From assembly GCA_946553045.1 (NCBI GenBank), contig CAMNRO010000022.1, positions 1 through 44,009 of the forward strand: DNA of 44,009 nucleotides, given 5' to 3'. The first letter of the stretch is position 1. Every line of letters starts with the position of its first letter. The position numbers and the translations under genes are program-made. This DNA is from an uncultured Porphyromonadaceae bacterium (lineage in GTDB: Bacteria; Bacteroidota; Bacteroidia; Bacteroidales; Muribaculaceae). The notes under the pieces are model-generated. The model worked only from the letters and a program-made list of their open reading frames with translations, ran no database searches and was not told the origin of the DNA. Positions 25,810-36,100 of the stretch are shown here, one piece after another.

Positions 25810-27381
25810 TTAATAAAGAGGATTCGAAAGATTGGTGTTTGCCGAAAGTTCGCTCAGAGGAATAGGATAGATGTTGTAGCGGGCATTGACAGATGTACCG
25901 TCGAGAGTACCGCCCTTCCATTGCCATACGTAAGCGTCGGTGGTGAAACGGCCGAAGCGCACGAGGTCGGTGCGGCGGTGCATTTCGTGATAGAGCTCAC
26001 GGCCGCGCTCGTCGAGCATGAAGGGAAGATTGAACTGGGCGTCGGAAATGCGGCCTGCAGCGTCGCCATAACCGCGCTCGCGCACGGCGTTGACAAGGTC
26101 GAGGGCCTGCTGACGGCTCATGCCAGAACCACCGCGGAGCACAGCCTCGGCGGCGCTGAGATATACCTCGGCAAGGCGGAACATGGGGTAGTCGGTCGAG
26201 CAGCCGCGGGCAGCAGAGGCCGAAGCGGCCTGGCCGGCGTCTGTGAGGTTAGTCCATTTCTCGCTGAAGAAGCCCTGCGAGTCGGTGGTGATGCCGTCGG
26301 TGAAGTACTGTGTCTGGCCGTCTTCCCAGAAGAGGCGTCGGCCGTCGGCGGCGTCAAAGAGAGCGGGAAGCTCGCCGCGCACGCGCCAGTTGCCCCAGCC
26401 GTTCTCAATGCCGTATTTTGCGGGGTCCTGAGTGGAGTTGTTGCCGCAGGACGAACAGATTATGTTGGTTGCCGAGCCCCATGTGGTAGCCTGGTCGGCG
26501 TCGGCCGAGAAAGCGAAGATAATCTCGTTTGTGCGCAGATGGTTGTCGGCGTTGAAAAGCTTCTGGTATTCCGGTTCGAGGGAATAGCGTCCGGTGTTTA
26601 TGATTTTGTTGGCGTAGCCCACGCACTCGGTGTAGGCGGCGGTGCCGGTGTAGATTTCGGCGTTGAGGGTCAGACGGATGGCAAGCGACCAGAGAGCTGC
26701 CTTGTCGGCCTGGCCGTAGTAGTTGGTGTCGGGCAGAAGGGTCTCGAGCTCGGTTATTTCAGACATTATATAGTCGTAGAGCTGCTTGCCGTCGTAGGCG
26801 GGAGGTATCACTCCGGTAGTGGGGGTGTCCTGGTCTACGTACGGGCCCTGGCGGAAGAGATCGAGCACGAACCAGTAGTCGAGAGCGCGGATAAAGCGTG
26901 CTTCGGCGGCATAGGTGCGGATAAGCTCTTTTTCGGAGTCGCTGAAACCGCCGATAGAGCCTTCGCCGGTGTAGCGGAGGAACTCGTTGCAGAGCGCTAT
27001 GGAATAGTAGAGGCGATAGTAAGTGTCGGCCACCCATACGTCGGAGGCATCCCAGTTCATATATGTGAGGGCCGAGAGATTCTCGCCCGAGAGCCATGTG
27101 TTGGCAACTTCGTCGGTGGCTGCTTCCTGCATGTTGAACAGATTGCGGAGCAGATCCTGGCCCTTGTTGCTCGAAAGGTCGGGGTTACCGGCGCGTTCCT
27201 GACCGATGAGGGAGTAGGAACCATAGATTTTCGCGAGTACCGACTTGTAGCCTTCGATGGTCGAGTAGACTTTGTCGGCGCTGTCGCCTATCACCGGCTT
27301 CTGGTCGAGGTCGCCGGTACAGGCGCCGGCAAGAAGCAGTGTGACAAGGCTTATGAGTGCTAAATATACTTTTTTAATCAT
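25810..27381 (-). CDS. SusD/RagB family lipoprotein
   Basis: Surface lipoprotein lid of the SusCD importer. Lipobox LLLAGACTGD (Cys21). The 523 residues show the SusD pattern: early ADKVYSTIEGYKSVLAKIYGSYSL, the TPR-like helical core (LIRTYAAEARFIRALDYWFVLDLF), YPMFRLAEVYLSAAEAVLRGG, and the C-terminal FMLDERGRELYHEMHRRTDLVRFGRF followed by YPIPLSELSANTNLSNPLY. It follows SusC by 13 bp. Confidence 0.95.
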   Translation of the reverse strand: MIKKVYLALISLVTLLLAGACTGDLDQKPVIGDSADKVYSTIEGYKSVLAKIYGSYSLIGQERAGNPDLSSNKGQDLLRNLFNMQEAATDEVANTWLSGENLSALTYMNWDASDVWVADTYYRLYYSIALCNEFLRYTGEGSIGGFSDSEKELIRTYAAEARFIRALDYWFVLDLFRQGPYVDQDTPTTGVIPPAYDGKQLYDYIMSEITELETLLPDTNYYGQADKAALWSLAIRLTLNAEIYTGTAAYTECVGYANKIINTGRYSLEPEYQKLFNADNHLRTNEIIFAFSADADQATTWGSATNIICSSCGNNSTQDPAKYGIENGWGNWRVRGELPALFDAADGRRLFWEDGQTQYFTDGITTDSQGFFSEKWTNLTDAGQAASASAARGCSTDYPMFRLAEVYLSAAEAVLRGGSGMSRQQALDLVNAVRERGYGDAAGRISDAQFNLPFMLDERGRELYHEMHRRTDLVRFGRFTTDAYVWQWKGGTLDGTSVNARYNIYPIPLSELSANTNLSNPLY

Positions 27382-27394
27382 TGTTGTTCAGGCA

Positions 27395-30379
27395 TTAGAA
27401 GTTGAGACCCAGTGTAACGGAGTATGTGCGTGGACGGGGGTAGGTGGAGTTGTCGATGCCGGAGGCACTTTCGGGGTCCACGCCGCTGTATTTTGTGATA
27501 GTGAACACATTCTGCACCATTGCCGACACATGAAGGTCGAGCGAGCGGTAGATGCGTCCGAAATTATAGCTCAGCTGGAGGTTGTCCATCTTGAGGAAGG
27601 AGGCGTTCTCCAGATAGTGGTCGGTAGGATACTGACGGTAGCGGAACTGAGTGTCGAGGAAGCTCGAAGCAAGATTGTTGACCGAACCGGTGCTCCACGA
27701 GGTGCACTCCCACGCGCCGAGGTTGGCCTGGGCGCCGTTGTAGATGTAGTTGCCTACGGAAGCACGGAGCGCGGTACTGAGAGTCCATTTCTTCCATCGC
27801 AGCGAGGTGCTGAGACCGAATGTCCAGTCGGGCATGCTGCTGTGGCCGTAGTATTTGTCGTCTTCGGTAATCTGGCCGTCGCCGTTGAGGTCGGCGTAGA
27901 GACCTTCGATGGGGCGTCCGGTCTCGCGGTCATAGATTTGCTTGTAGAGTTTGAAGGTGCGGGGCGTGTAGCCGGTCTTGTAGACCTGGATAGGTGTTGA
28001 CTCCATCCAGCCAACATATGTGTCGGAGGCATCGGTGCCCGGCACGAGGTTGAGGTTGGTGATTTTGTTGTCGAGCCAGGTGGCGTTGAATGTAGCTGTC
28101 CACTGCAGGTCTTTGGTATCGATGATATTGGCGTTGAGGCTTATTTCGACACCCTTGCTGCTGACGTTGCCGACGTTCATGAGCATGGCTTTGTCGAAGT
28201 TTATGCCTGCGGGCACAGGCACGGTGGCGAGGAGGTCTTGGGTTTTGCGGGTGAAGTATTCCACAGAACCGGAGAGGCGGCTGTTGAGGAAACCGAAGTC
28301 GAGACCGAAGTTCCAGCTCTTGGTGGTCTCCCATTTGAGTTTGTCGTTATAAGCCTGGGGGCGGAATGTGGGGCGCCACTGGCCGTCGATAGGATAGTAT
28401 GCGCCGTCGAGGCTGCCGGTGTAGTTGGGGATATAGCCGTAGTCGGCGATACCGTCCTGCTGGCCGGTCACACCGTAGCTGGCACGCAGTTTGAGATCGT
28501 TCATCACGGTGCGGATAGGCTCGAAGAACTTCTCCTGGGCAACACGCCATGCCAGAGCCACCGAGGGGAATGTGCCCCAGCGCTGGTCTTTTGCGAAGCG
28601 GCTCGAACCGTCGCGGCGGAATGTGGCAGTGAGGAGGTAGCGGCTGTCGTAGCTGTAGTTCACGCGGCCGTAGTAGCTTATTAGAGTATGGCGGTTATCC
28701 CAGGGTGTGCTTATGTTGGTCTGGTTGCCGGCGTCGTCGAAAGTCGGGTAAGCCGGTCCGTAGTTGCGCCAGTACTGGTAGTCATATCCGAGAGTCACGT
28801 CGAGGCTCGAATTGATGGCGGCGAAATCTTTATTGTAGTTGAGGTAGGTCGTGAGCAGACGGTTGTAGTTCTTCTGCGGACCCTGCTCGTAGCCGTAACC
28901 GCCCGAGTTGTAGCCCTGAAATGAGTTCATAGGCTGGTGCACTGTCTGGGTGCCGCGGCTGTAGTCGTAGCCGCCGGTCACATGCAGGCGGAGTTCGGGC
29001 AGCGGGTGGAAGCGGTAGTCGAGGTCGATGTTGCCAATGAGGCGCCATACCTTCGAGCGGCTGTCGTAGAGTTCGAGCATTGCCACGGGGTTGGCGAGGG
29101 CGCCCTGGGCCGGACGGCCGGTGTTGTCTACGGTTTCATGATATCCGCCGAAGAGAGGCGTGCCGTCGGTGAAGATGAGCTGCTTGCCGTCGGCGCCATA
29201 GGTACCGAAAACGGGCTGTGTGGGGTCGTAGGCACCGGCATTCCAGATGGCGCCGGTGTTGGCGAAGCGGTTGTTTGCATAGGTGGCCTTGCCGCTGATG
29301 TTCACGCGCAGGTGGTCGGCGAAGAAGCTCGGATTGAGGTTGAGGTTACCGGTGTAGCGGGTGGAGTTGTCGGTGCGGAGGATACCGTCCTGATACATCG
29401 CGCCGAGAGCCACACGGAAGGGCAGCCACGAGGCGGCGCGGCCCGAGATGGCGAGCGAGTTGTCGGTGCCGAAGGCCGACTGGAAGATTTCGTCGTTCCA
29501 GTCGGTGGACTCACGGCCCAGAAGAGCCTGCTGGGCCTCTGTGCCAAAGAGCGACACGGCTTCGCGGAACTGCTCGGGAGTGAGCGACTTGCTGGTGCGG
29601 GTCTTGGTCGATACGGAGTTGGTGGTGCTGAACGACACCTTCACGCCCTCGCCCGAGCCTTTCTTGGTGGTGATGATGATGACACCGTTTGAGGCACGCG
29701 AACCGTAGATGGCAGTCGACGAAGCATCCTTGAGGATAGTCATCGACTCGATGTCGTTAGGGTTGATGAGGCTCAGGAAGTTGCTGGAGCCGGTAATGCC
29801 GCCGCCCACTTCCATAGGCACGCCGTCGAGCACGATAAGGGGGTCGTTCGAGGCATTGAGCGAAGCGCCGCCGCGCACACGGATTGTGCTCGACGAGTTT
29901 GGCGAGCCGCCCGAGTTGGTAATCTGTACACCGGCGATTTTGCCGTTGATGAGTTCTTCGGGCGAGCTTATTACGCCTTGGTTGAAGTCTTTCTCACTGA
30001 TGGCGGTCACAGAGCCGGTGAGGTCGTTCTTCTTGGTAGTACCGTAGCCGATAACCACCATTTCCTGAAGAGCCTCGGAGGCCGGTTCGAGCTGAACGTC
30101 GATATTAGAGCCTGTCACATCGACAGTCTTCGTGTTATAGCCCACATAAGAGAATGTGAGCTGACGGGCACCCTCGGGAAGGGCGATACGGTAGTTGCCG
30201 TTGATGTCGGTGGTGACGCCGCCAGAATGGCCGGGCACGGTTACCGAAGCACCGATCAGAGGCTCCCCGGTCTCGTCGGAGACAACACCGCTGACAGTCG
30301 TCGCTGTCTGGGCCCATGTCGCCGGCACGAAAGCTGCGAGCAAGAGGAGCACGGCCAAAGTGCGCAGTAGATTTTTCAT
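27395..30379 (-). CDS. SusC/RagA family TonB-linked outer-membrane transporter
   Basis: Outer-membrane barrel that imports oligosaccharides with TonB energy and a SusD lid. Signal peptide about 1-23 (PATWAQ). A carboxypeptidase-regulatory-like domain spans about 27-110 (VSGVVSDETGEPLIGASVTV), followed by the SusC motif EMVVIGYGTTKKNDLTGSV, the plug domain (GKIAGVQITNSGGSPNSSSTIRVRGG, NDIESMTILKDASSTAIYGSRASNG) and a barrel ending in SVTLGLNF. The 994-residue length is usual. It lies 88 bp downstream of the clan GH-A glycosidase gene with no clear promoter in between, so the six genes probably form one operon. Confidence 0.96.
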   Translation of the reverse strand: MKNLLRTLAVLLLLAAFVPATWAQTATTVSGVVSDETGEPLIGASVTVPGHSGGVTTDINGNYRIALPEGARQLTFSYVGYNTKTVDVTGSNIDVQLEPASEALQEMVVIGYGTTKKNDLTGSVTAISEKDFNQGVISSPEELINGKIAGVQITNSGGSPNSSSTIRVRGGASLNASNDPLIVLDGVPMEVGGGITGSSNFLSLINPNDIESMTILKDASSTAIYGSRASNGVIIITTKKGSGEGVKVSFSTTNSVSTKTRTSKSLTPEQFREAVSLFGTEAQQALLGRESTDWNDEIFQSAFGTDNSLAISGRAASWLPFRVALGAMYQDGILRTDNSTRYTGNLNLNPSFFADHLRVNISGKATYANNRFANTGAIWNAGAYDPTQPVFGTYGADGKQLIFTDGTPLFGGYHETVDNTGRPAQGALANPVAMLELYDSRSKVWRLIGNIDLDYRFHPLPELRLHVTGGYDYSRGTQTVHQPMNSFQGYNSGGYGYEQGPQKNYNRLLTTYLNYNKDFAAINSSLDVTLGYDYQYWRNYGPAYPTFDDAGNQTNISTPWDNRHTLISYYGRVNYSYDSRYLLTATFRRDGSSRFAKDQRWGTFPSVALAWRVAQEKFFEPIRTVMNDLKLRASYGVTGQQDGIADYGYIPNYTGSLDGAYYPIDGQWRPTFRPQAYNDKLKWETTKSWNFGLDFGFLNSRLSGSVEYFTRKTQDLLATVPVPAGINFDKAMLMNVGNVSSKGVEISLNANIIDTKDLQWTATFNATWLDNKITNLNLVPGTDASDTYVGWMESTPIQVYKTGYTPRTFKLYKQIYDRETGRPIEGLYADLNGDGQITEDDKYYGHSSMPDWTFGLSTSLRWKKWTLSTALRASVGNYIYNGAQANLGAWECTSWSTGSVNNLASSFLDTQFRYRQYPTDHYLENASFLKMDNLQLSYNFGRIYRSLDLHVSAMVQNVFTITKYSGVDPESASGIDNSTYPRPRTYSVTLGLNF

Positions 30380-30442
30380 GTTTTCCTTGGTTTATTTATT
30401 ATGATTTTGAATTGATTTCTTTTTCCGGGTTCAGCGGAGCAT

Positions 30443-30470
30443 CCACTAACCACTAACCACCCAACACTCA
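30443..30470. repeat. short heptamer array at the end of the GH-A gene
   Basis: Two exact CCACTAA words and an 8-bp CCACCCAA word sit next to the TGA stop of the glycosidase gene; on that gene's strand they read TTAGTGG, after the stop. Small member of the array family. Confidence 0.5.
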
Positions 30471-32978
30471 CTCCAGCACCACAGCACGGAGTTGCAGGCG
30501 GATGGGAGCGGAATCGGCCGCGATGACTATCGATTCTATTTCAGCCGGGTCGAGAGTAGCCGCCGTGCCCTCCGCAGGCTCGAAGCGACGGCCGAGGAAC
30601 GACGGATAGGGAGCAGGATTGAGCAGAGTCTCGCCAAGACTGAAACCGTCGAGGGGCAGGGTAGCAACCGAGTCGGGCGCGAGGCTCGCTGTGGTCCAGA
30701 ATGTGAAGCCGTCGGCATTCACGAGGCCGATACGGACCTTGTCGGCGCCTTCAGCCTCGGCTGTATAAATCCTGATGGCAGCAGAGGGCACATCTCCGCC
30801 GAGCGCGCGCACCTCGGGTGCGACATAGCGGCTCACCGAAATTGTCTCCACCGGCTGTATGCCTGGCCCAGCACAGAGTTCAAGCACCGGCGAGGCGAAG
30901 GGTGTGGCCCGAACGGCATTCAGGCTTATGCCTTGCCATACCTCGGGAATCGTGGAGAGTTCAATTCCGTCAAGGCCAGAGGCGGCATCGAGGAGGACAA
31001 GGGGAGCTCCGGCCGGACGCACGGCGGTAGTGAAGCATGCGACAGCCCCCCGGCCCGCGCCGAAGTCCCAGTCCAATGGAGTGCCGTGCTCACCCGAAGG
31101 CCATGTCACGGCTTTCGCGCCTTTGAAAACCACAATCCGGTAGTCAAACCGATCTTTTTTACCAAATAAACCGGAATCTATGGCAGCGCTATATTCATAT
31201 TTTCCGGTCCTGACCATGGGCACGAGCACATTATCATCGCGCCAGAAGTCGGCTGAGGCCGGATATATCATCACCGAATCGGGCTCGCCGGCTATGGTCG
31301 CCGATATGTGCAGAGGGCTGCCGGCGGCTACGGAGAGCGATGGCTCGTGGACAAGCACAGGAGTATCGAGCTTGCTCAGAGGAGGCATCACATACTCCCC
31401 TACCTTGCGGAATCCGTCGCCATAGCTCCTGTCGGCAGGCCAGGCGGCCATCATCGATTCATCGGCGGCGAGCAGATAGACTCCGGGGAGAACGGATATG
31501 CTCTTGCCCTCGGCGGCTCCTGAGGCCCGTTCGCCCCTGAAGCGGAAACCATCGGGCAAGCCGGGCAGATTTATGGTCATTGCAACCGGCGAATCCACGG
31601 TCACCGCAATCTCGCGCTCAAGCGAAGGCCTGGCGAATGGATCGGCCGTGATTATGACGTCGGGCATTACTTCGAGGCGCCATACATTCTTGTCGAGACG
31701 GTCGAGGAAGTAAGCTCCCGTACCGTCGGTGCTCACTGCCGCCGACGAGCCTGCACCGGCTATGCTTCTGAGTTTTTTGGGCTTCGAGGGTGCCGAAGCG
31801 GTGTTGTTGGTGTGGTAGAACTTCTCGCCGTCATCGAGCATGGCAAGATTGCGGCGGGCGCTGACGGTAAAAGGACCAAAAACTGTGTCGGCGGGATATT
31901 TGCCGTAGTCGGCTCCGGCAGGCATGCGGCGCATGACCTCGGCGGCGATAGCCATGCCTATTGCCTTGCCGGGGGTATAGGCGAGGTTCAGGAAGTGAGT
32001 CTGGTATTCGGTGTTGAACCGGGCCATGTCGATGGGGTCATAGGCGAACTGAGTCGCCCAGTCGAAACCGGCCTTGCGAAATGTGCGGGCCGCGGCCGGA
32101 TAGAGATATGTGTCGAGCACGTCGGCCGGGTCGAACTCATAGACCACCTTGGGCTGCGCGGCATAGCCCGGCACGGTGTCGAAGGGTATGTCGTAGCTGT
32201 CGAGCACGGGCAGGAAATTGCCATGGCGCGTGCTACCGTGCACCAGACCCGTGGGATACCACTGGTAGGTGGTGCCGTCGATGGCGGCGCGGTAGAAGGC
32301 CGATGTGCGCCAGAGATTGTGCGACACATTATAGATAATGTCCTTCTTCCAGCCGGCGTCGCGCATTGCGGCCGCCATGCGGTCTACATAGGCCGTTATT
32401 TCCCCGTGGGTGCCGCTGTGACACGGCTCGTTGTTTATTTCAATGGCTATGAGGGAGGGGTCGGCGGCGTAGCTTTTGCCCGTGTAGGGGTTCACATGTG
32501 TCACAAGAGCCCGGAGATAGCGCTCCTGGGCATCCTGAGCGGCGGGGTTGTCGTGCACATGGCATTTCTCGTATTTATAGGAGAATGCGCCGTTAGGGTC
32601 GCTGTTGCGCTCGGGATATCCGTTGCCGAAATTGGTCTGGGCGGTGAGGATGGCCTTGATGCCGCGCTCCTCGAGACGGTCAAGGAGGTAGTCAACCAGG
32701 TCGAGGTGCTCGTTTTCGAGCAGATGGCCGTCGCCGTCGCTCATTTCCACATCCCACAGATGAAGCCGGAAGGCGTTCAGACCGAGGCGCGACATATGAT
32801 AGACATCGCGGTCGATTGCCGCACGGTGGTCGACACCGAGACGATTGAGGGCACGATAGGCATGTGCGAACGGCACGGTGTAGTTGGTGCCGTAGTACGG
32901 GCCTCCGTCGAGAGCCTTGGCTCCGAGGGCGCACATAAGACCCGCTAAAATGACGATGATTTTATGTGTCTGTTTCAT
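30468..32978 (-). CDS. clan GH-A glycoside hydrolase, possibly GH147-like beta-galactosidase
   Basis: An 836-residue exported enzyme (signal peptide about 1-22). The N-terminal 400 residues form a clan GH-A barrel: LGLNAFRLHLWDVEMSDGDG, RLEERGIKAILTAQTNFGNGYPE, the acid/base Glu184 in IEINNEPCHSGTHG and a likely nucleophile Glu281 in KVVYEFDPADV. The remainder is beta-rich, with Ig-like and jelly-roll-like stretches. I cannot assign the family with certainty. GH147, known from Bacteroides galactan loci as exo-beta-1,4-galactosidase, fits the context; a GH5-like mannanase-type enzyme is the alternative. It is the first gene of the operon, nearest to the divergent sensor gene. Confidence 0.7.
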   Translation of the reverse strand: MKQTHKIIVILAGLMCALGAKALDGGPYYGTNYTVPFAHAYRALNRLGVDHRAAIDRDVYHMSRLGLNAFRLHLWDVEMSDGDGHLLENEHLDLVDYLLDRLEERGIKAILTAQTNFGNGYPERNSDPNGAFSYKYEKCHVHDNPAAQDAQERYLRALVTHVNPYTGKSYAADPSLIAIEINNEPCHSGTHGEITAYVDRMAAAMRDAGWKKDIIYNVSHNLWRTSAFYRAAIDGTTYQWYPTGLVHGSTRHGNFLPVLDSYDIPFDTVPGYAAQPKVVYEFDPADVLDTYLYPAAARTFRKAGFDWATQFAYDPIDMARFNTEYQTHFLNLAYTPGKAIGMAIAAEVMRRMPAGADYGKYPADTVFGPFTVSARRNLAMLDDGEKFYHTNNTASAPSKPKKLRSIAGAGSSAAVSTDGTGAYFLDRLDKNVWRLEVMPDVIITADPFARPSLEREIAVTVDSPVAMTINLPGLPDGFRFRGERASGAAEGKSISVLPGVYLLAADESMMAAWPADRSYGDGFRKVGEYVMPPLSKLDTPVLVHEPSLSVAAGSPLHISATIAGEPDSVMIYPASADFWRDDNVLVPMVRTGKYEYSAAIDSGLFGKKDRFDYRIVVFKGAKAVTWPSGEHGTPLDWDFGAGRGAVACFTTAVRPAGAPLVLLDAASGLDGIELSTIPEVWQGISLNAVRATPFASPVLELCAGPGIQPVETISVSRYVAPEVRALGGDVPSAAIRIYTAEAEGADKVRIGLVNADGFTFWTTASLAPDSVATLPLDGFSLGETLLNPAPYPSFLGRRFEPAEGTAATLDPAEIESIVIAADSAPIRLQLRAVVLE

Positions 32979-33033
32979 GGTATTTTGGTTGATGCGAAAT
33001 TACTTCCGGAAACGAAGACATGAAAGCACACAG

Positions 33034-33107
33034 CGGACATAATAGGATAATATTCGGACAAAAATGTCGTCTGGAGCGTTTTAAACTCATATGTGTCCGA
33101 TTATTAT
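33034..33107. promoter_or_regulatory. CGGACA half-sites, candidate operator of the hybrid sensor
   Basis: CGGACA occurs at 33034-33039 and 33055-33060 (21 bp apart, two helical turns) and inverted (TGTCCG) at 33094-33099. The last two belong to a 14-bp inverted repeat, ATAATATTCGGACA at 33047-33060 against 33094-33107, with 13 of 14 positions matching. The location between the sensor gene and the PUL operon suits an AraC-type binding site. Confidence 0.5.
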
Positions 33108-33130
33108 TCCTAATTGGCCGATTTATGCCC

Positions 33131-33160
33131 TTGCCGATATGAGGATAATGTTTACTTTTG
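33131..33160 (+). promoter_or_regulatory. promoter for the hybrid two-component sensor gene
   Basis: TTGC at 33131-33134 and TACTTTTG at 33153-33160, spacer 18 bp. The -7 box is a full TAnnTTTG match, the -33 box is partial. A start near 33167 would leave a leader of about 11 bases before the chosen ATG. Confidence 0.5.
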
Positions 33161-33177
33161 TAAAATATGCCGAGACC

Positions 33178-36100
33178 ATGAAAAAATATATTCTTATCCT
33201 GCTCTCCGCCCTGTGCTGTTTCATAAATGCCAGAGCTATTTCCGGCACTTCGCCCGCACCGGTCTACTGGTTCAACTACGGTGTTGACGATTCGCGGAAA
33301 ACCGTTTTCGATATCTTCCGCGATTCCGGCGGACGAACATGGATAGGGTCCAACAACGGCCTCTATCTTTTTACCGGATACGACACATATCCCTGCACCT
33401 TTGCCGACGGATATGAACTCCATGCACAGATATACGCCATGGTCGAGGCGGATGGCCGCATATATGTGGGCACCAACGACGGACTCTACGCCGTCGACAC
33501 CGCCACTCTCCATATCGAAAGCGTGCGGTGGAACGACTCGCCGCGCGAAATCCGCTCCATGGCCTATCACGACGGCAGGCTGTGGCTCGGCGCTCTCTCC
33601 GGACTATATTTCTACCATCCCGACAGCGACAGTTTCGAGGGGCCTGTGGAAGGCCTTCCGCACAAGGCGGTGTATTCTCTGCTTCCGGTTCCCGACGGCA
33701 GCATATACATAGGCACGTATAACGGTTTCTGCCGCTATACCCGCGCAGGTGGCTTCGAGACAATTCCCATATCCATTCCGGCCCTGCAGCCAAATCTTTT
33801 TGTAAATACCATATGCCGCAATTCCAACAACGGCGTCCTCTATCTCGGCACCGAGAGCGGCCTCATACGCTACACACCCTCGACCGGAGCGGCAAGCACG
33901 GTCGACATCTGCAATGGCTACTCGGTGAAATCGCTGTGCATAGTTCCGGGAAAAGTGCTCCTTGCAGGCACCGACAACGGGCTGTTCATATTCAGCCCCG
34001 ACGGCAGTTCGCGACTCATGCGCCACGACTCGCGCTCGGTATCGTCGATTATGTCGAACGTGGTATGGTCGCTGATGGCCGACTCCGAGGGCAACGTATG
34101 GGCCGGCACCGAAAGCGGCATCTCCATTGCCGACCCCGATTCGCCGGTGCAAATCTATAGTATAGCCGACCTCACCGGCAGCGGAGAAGGACAGGACGTG
34201 TCTACGATACTGCGCGACTCGCATGGCAACCTCTGGCTCGGAGGCTCCAACGGAGCCATCAGAATAGATTCGGAGGGAAAAGCCGACTGGTATTTCGCCG
34301 GCACTAAAGCCGACGGCCTTTCGCACAGCCGCGTGCGCGAGATATACGAAGACAGCAAAAGCGGAATTTGGCTGGCCACCGACGGCGGCATCAACACCTA
34401 CGACCGAAAAAGCAATTCTTTCAGCAAACACAGGCTCACAGACAGCACACACCGGTCTATGGCGAACTGGGTATATGCCATTCTCGAAGAACCGGCAGAC
34501 AGCACGCTATGGGCTGCCGGATATCTCGGTGGTATTTTTATAGAATCGCTCGACCATTTCAGGAACGAAGGACAGAACCATACCGCCGACCGGCTCATAA
34601 ATTCAGCAAACGGCCTGCCTAACGATTATATTGGCAATATGGTGCGCGATTCCAGAGGCAACAAATGGATTTTCAACTTCCGCGACTCTGCCATAACCCG
34701 CGTCGACGGCAGTTCGGGTGCTATCGACCGCCTGGCGCTGCGCAGCCGCACCGGCTCCGACCCCGTGGCGCTATGCACCGACGCCGACGGGCGTGTGTGG
34801 GTAGGCTTCTACGGCGGTGTGACAGCCTATTCGCCCGACGGAACGCCTCTCGACAGCCTGTTCCGCTTTCCGGCAGACTCCGACATGAGCGTGCGGACGA
34901 TGGCGGCGGTCGAAGCCGACATATGGATAGCGACACAGAATGCCGTCTGGAGTCTCGACCCGGCCAAAGGCACCATGACAATGCTGCCCCTGCCGGAAAA
35001 GGAATACAGCGTGATATATTACGACAAGGAGACCGGAAAGGCCCTCCTCGGTGCCGCTGACGTAATTGTAGCAGCCGAACCCGGACGCCTCATGTCCGAA
35101 AAACGCGATGAAAGAATAGATATTCTGCGCGTGCTTGACCGCGGCAACATAGTGACAACCGATACCGACGCCGACTCCGGCAACCTGAAGATAAGACTCG
35201 GCTCCGATAACCGCGATATAACCATCGACATAGGCACGGCCTCGTTCTCGCCAGGCGAATATCTGCGCTTCCGATGGAGGCTCGACGACACGGACTGGCA
35301 CCTCCTTGACGACGGCGACAATAAAATACGCCTCACCTCGCTCACTCCGGGCAAACATACGGTGGAAATCACAGTCTCGGGCGAACGGCGCTCGCCGGTG
35401 CGGGTCGACATAGAGGTGTCGCAGCCATGGTATCTGACCGCATGGGCCATCTGCGCATATATAATTGGTGCGATAGCCATAGCATCGGTTCTCACCATCA
35501 GGTCCTCGCGGCGCCACGAGCGCAAAATCGAAGACCTCGAACGGCGAAACGCCCTCGCCACCGTGCGCCACAGGCTTTTCTTCCTGTCGAACATATCGCA
35601 TGAGCTGAAAACACCTCTGTCCATGATCATAGGCCCGCTGAGCAAACTGCGCACCATGCCAATGCCCGACAATGAGAAAAGCGACGTGGAGACAGCCTAC
35701 AGCAACGCCATGAAGCTCAATACGCTCATACATCAGACCGTCGAAATAGACCGGCTCGAGGCTGCGCCCGACGACATGCTGATATTCTCGCGTATAGATG
35801 TGGTGGATTTCTGCCGGGGCATTTTCGAGGCATACCGCAAATCGTGGCCGGGTCGAAACTTCGTCTTTACGGCCGGCGAGAGCCACATTTACGTGCGTAC
35901 CGACGCCGTTAAACTCGAATCGCTCATCAACAATCTGCTGTCGAACGCAGTAAAATACTCAGGCGACAACGCCTCCATCGGCTGCTCCGTACACCGCAGC
36001 GAAAACGGATACGACATAGACATCAGCGATGACGGCGTAGGCATTCCGGCCGACGAGCACCAGCTTGTGTTCCAGCGCCTCTACCGCTCGCCACGTACCG

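Noticed and set aside
25552..27363. A 603-codon open frame on the plus strand opposite the SusD and binding-protein genes
   Set aside because: It lies antisense to two certain genes and its low-complexity Val/Gly/Ala composition is the shadow of GC-rich codons; no domain or start context supports it. The same holds for other long frames such as 2489-3736 (-), 31812-32948 (+) and 34771-35886 (-).
33091..33177. N-terminal extension of the HTCS
   Set aside because: The extra 29 residues precede the predicted promoter and operator region and would bury the signal peptide.
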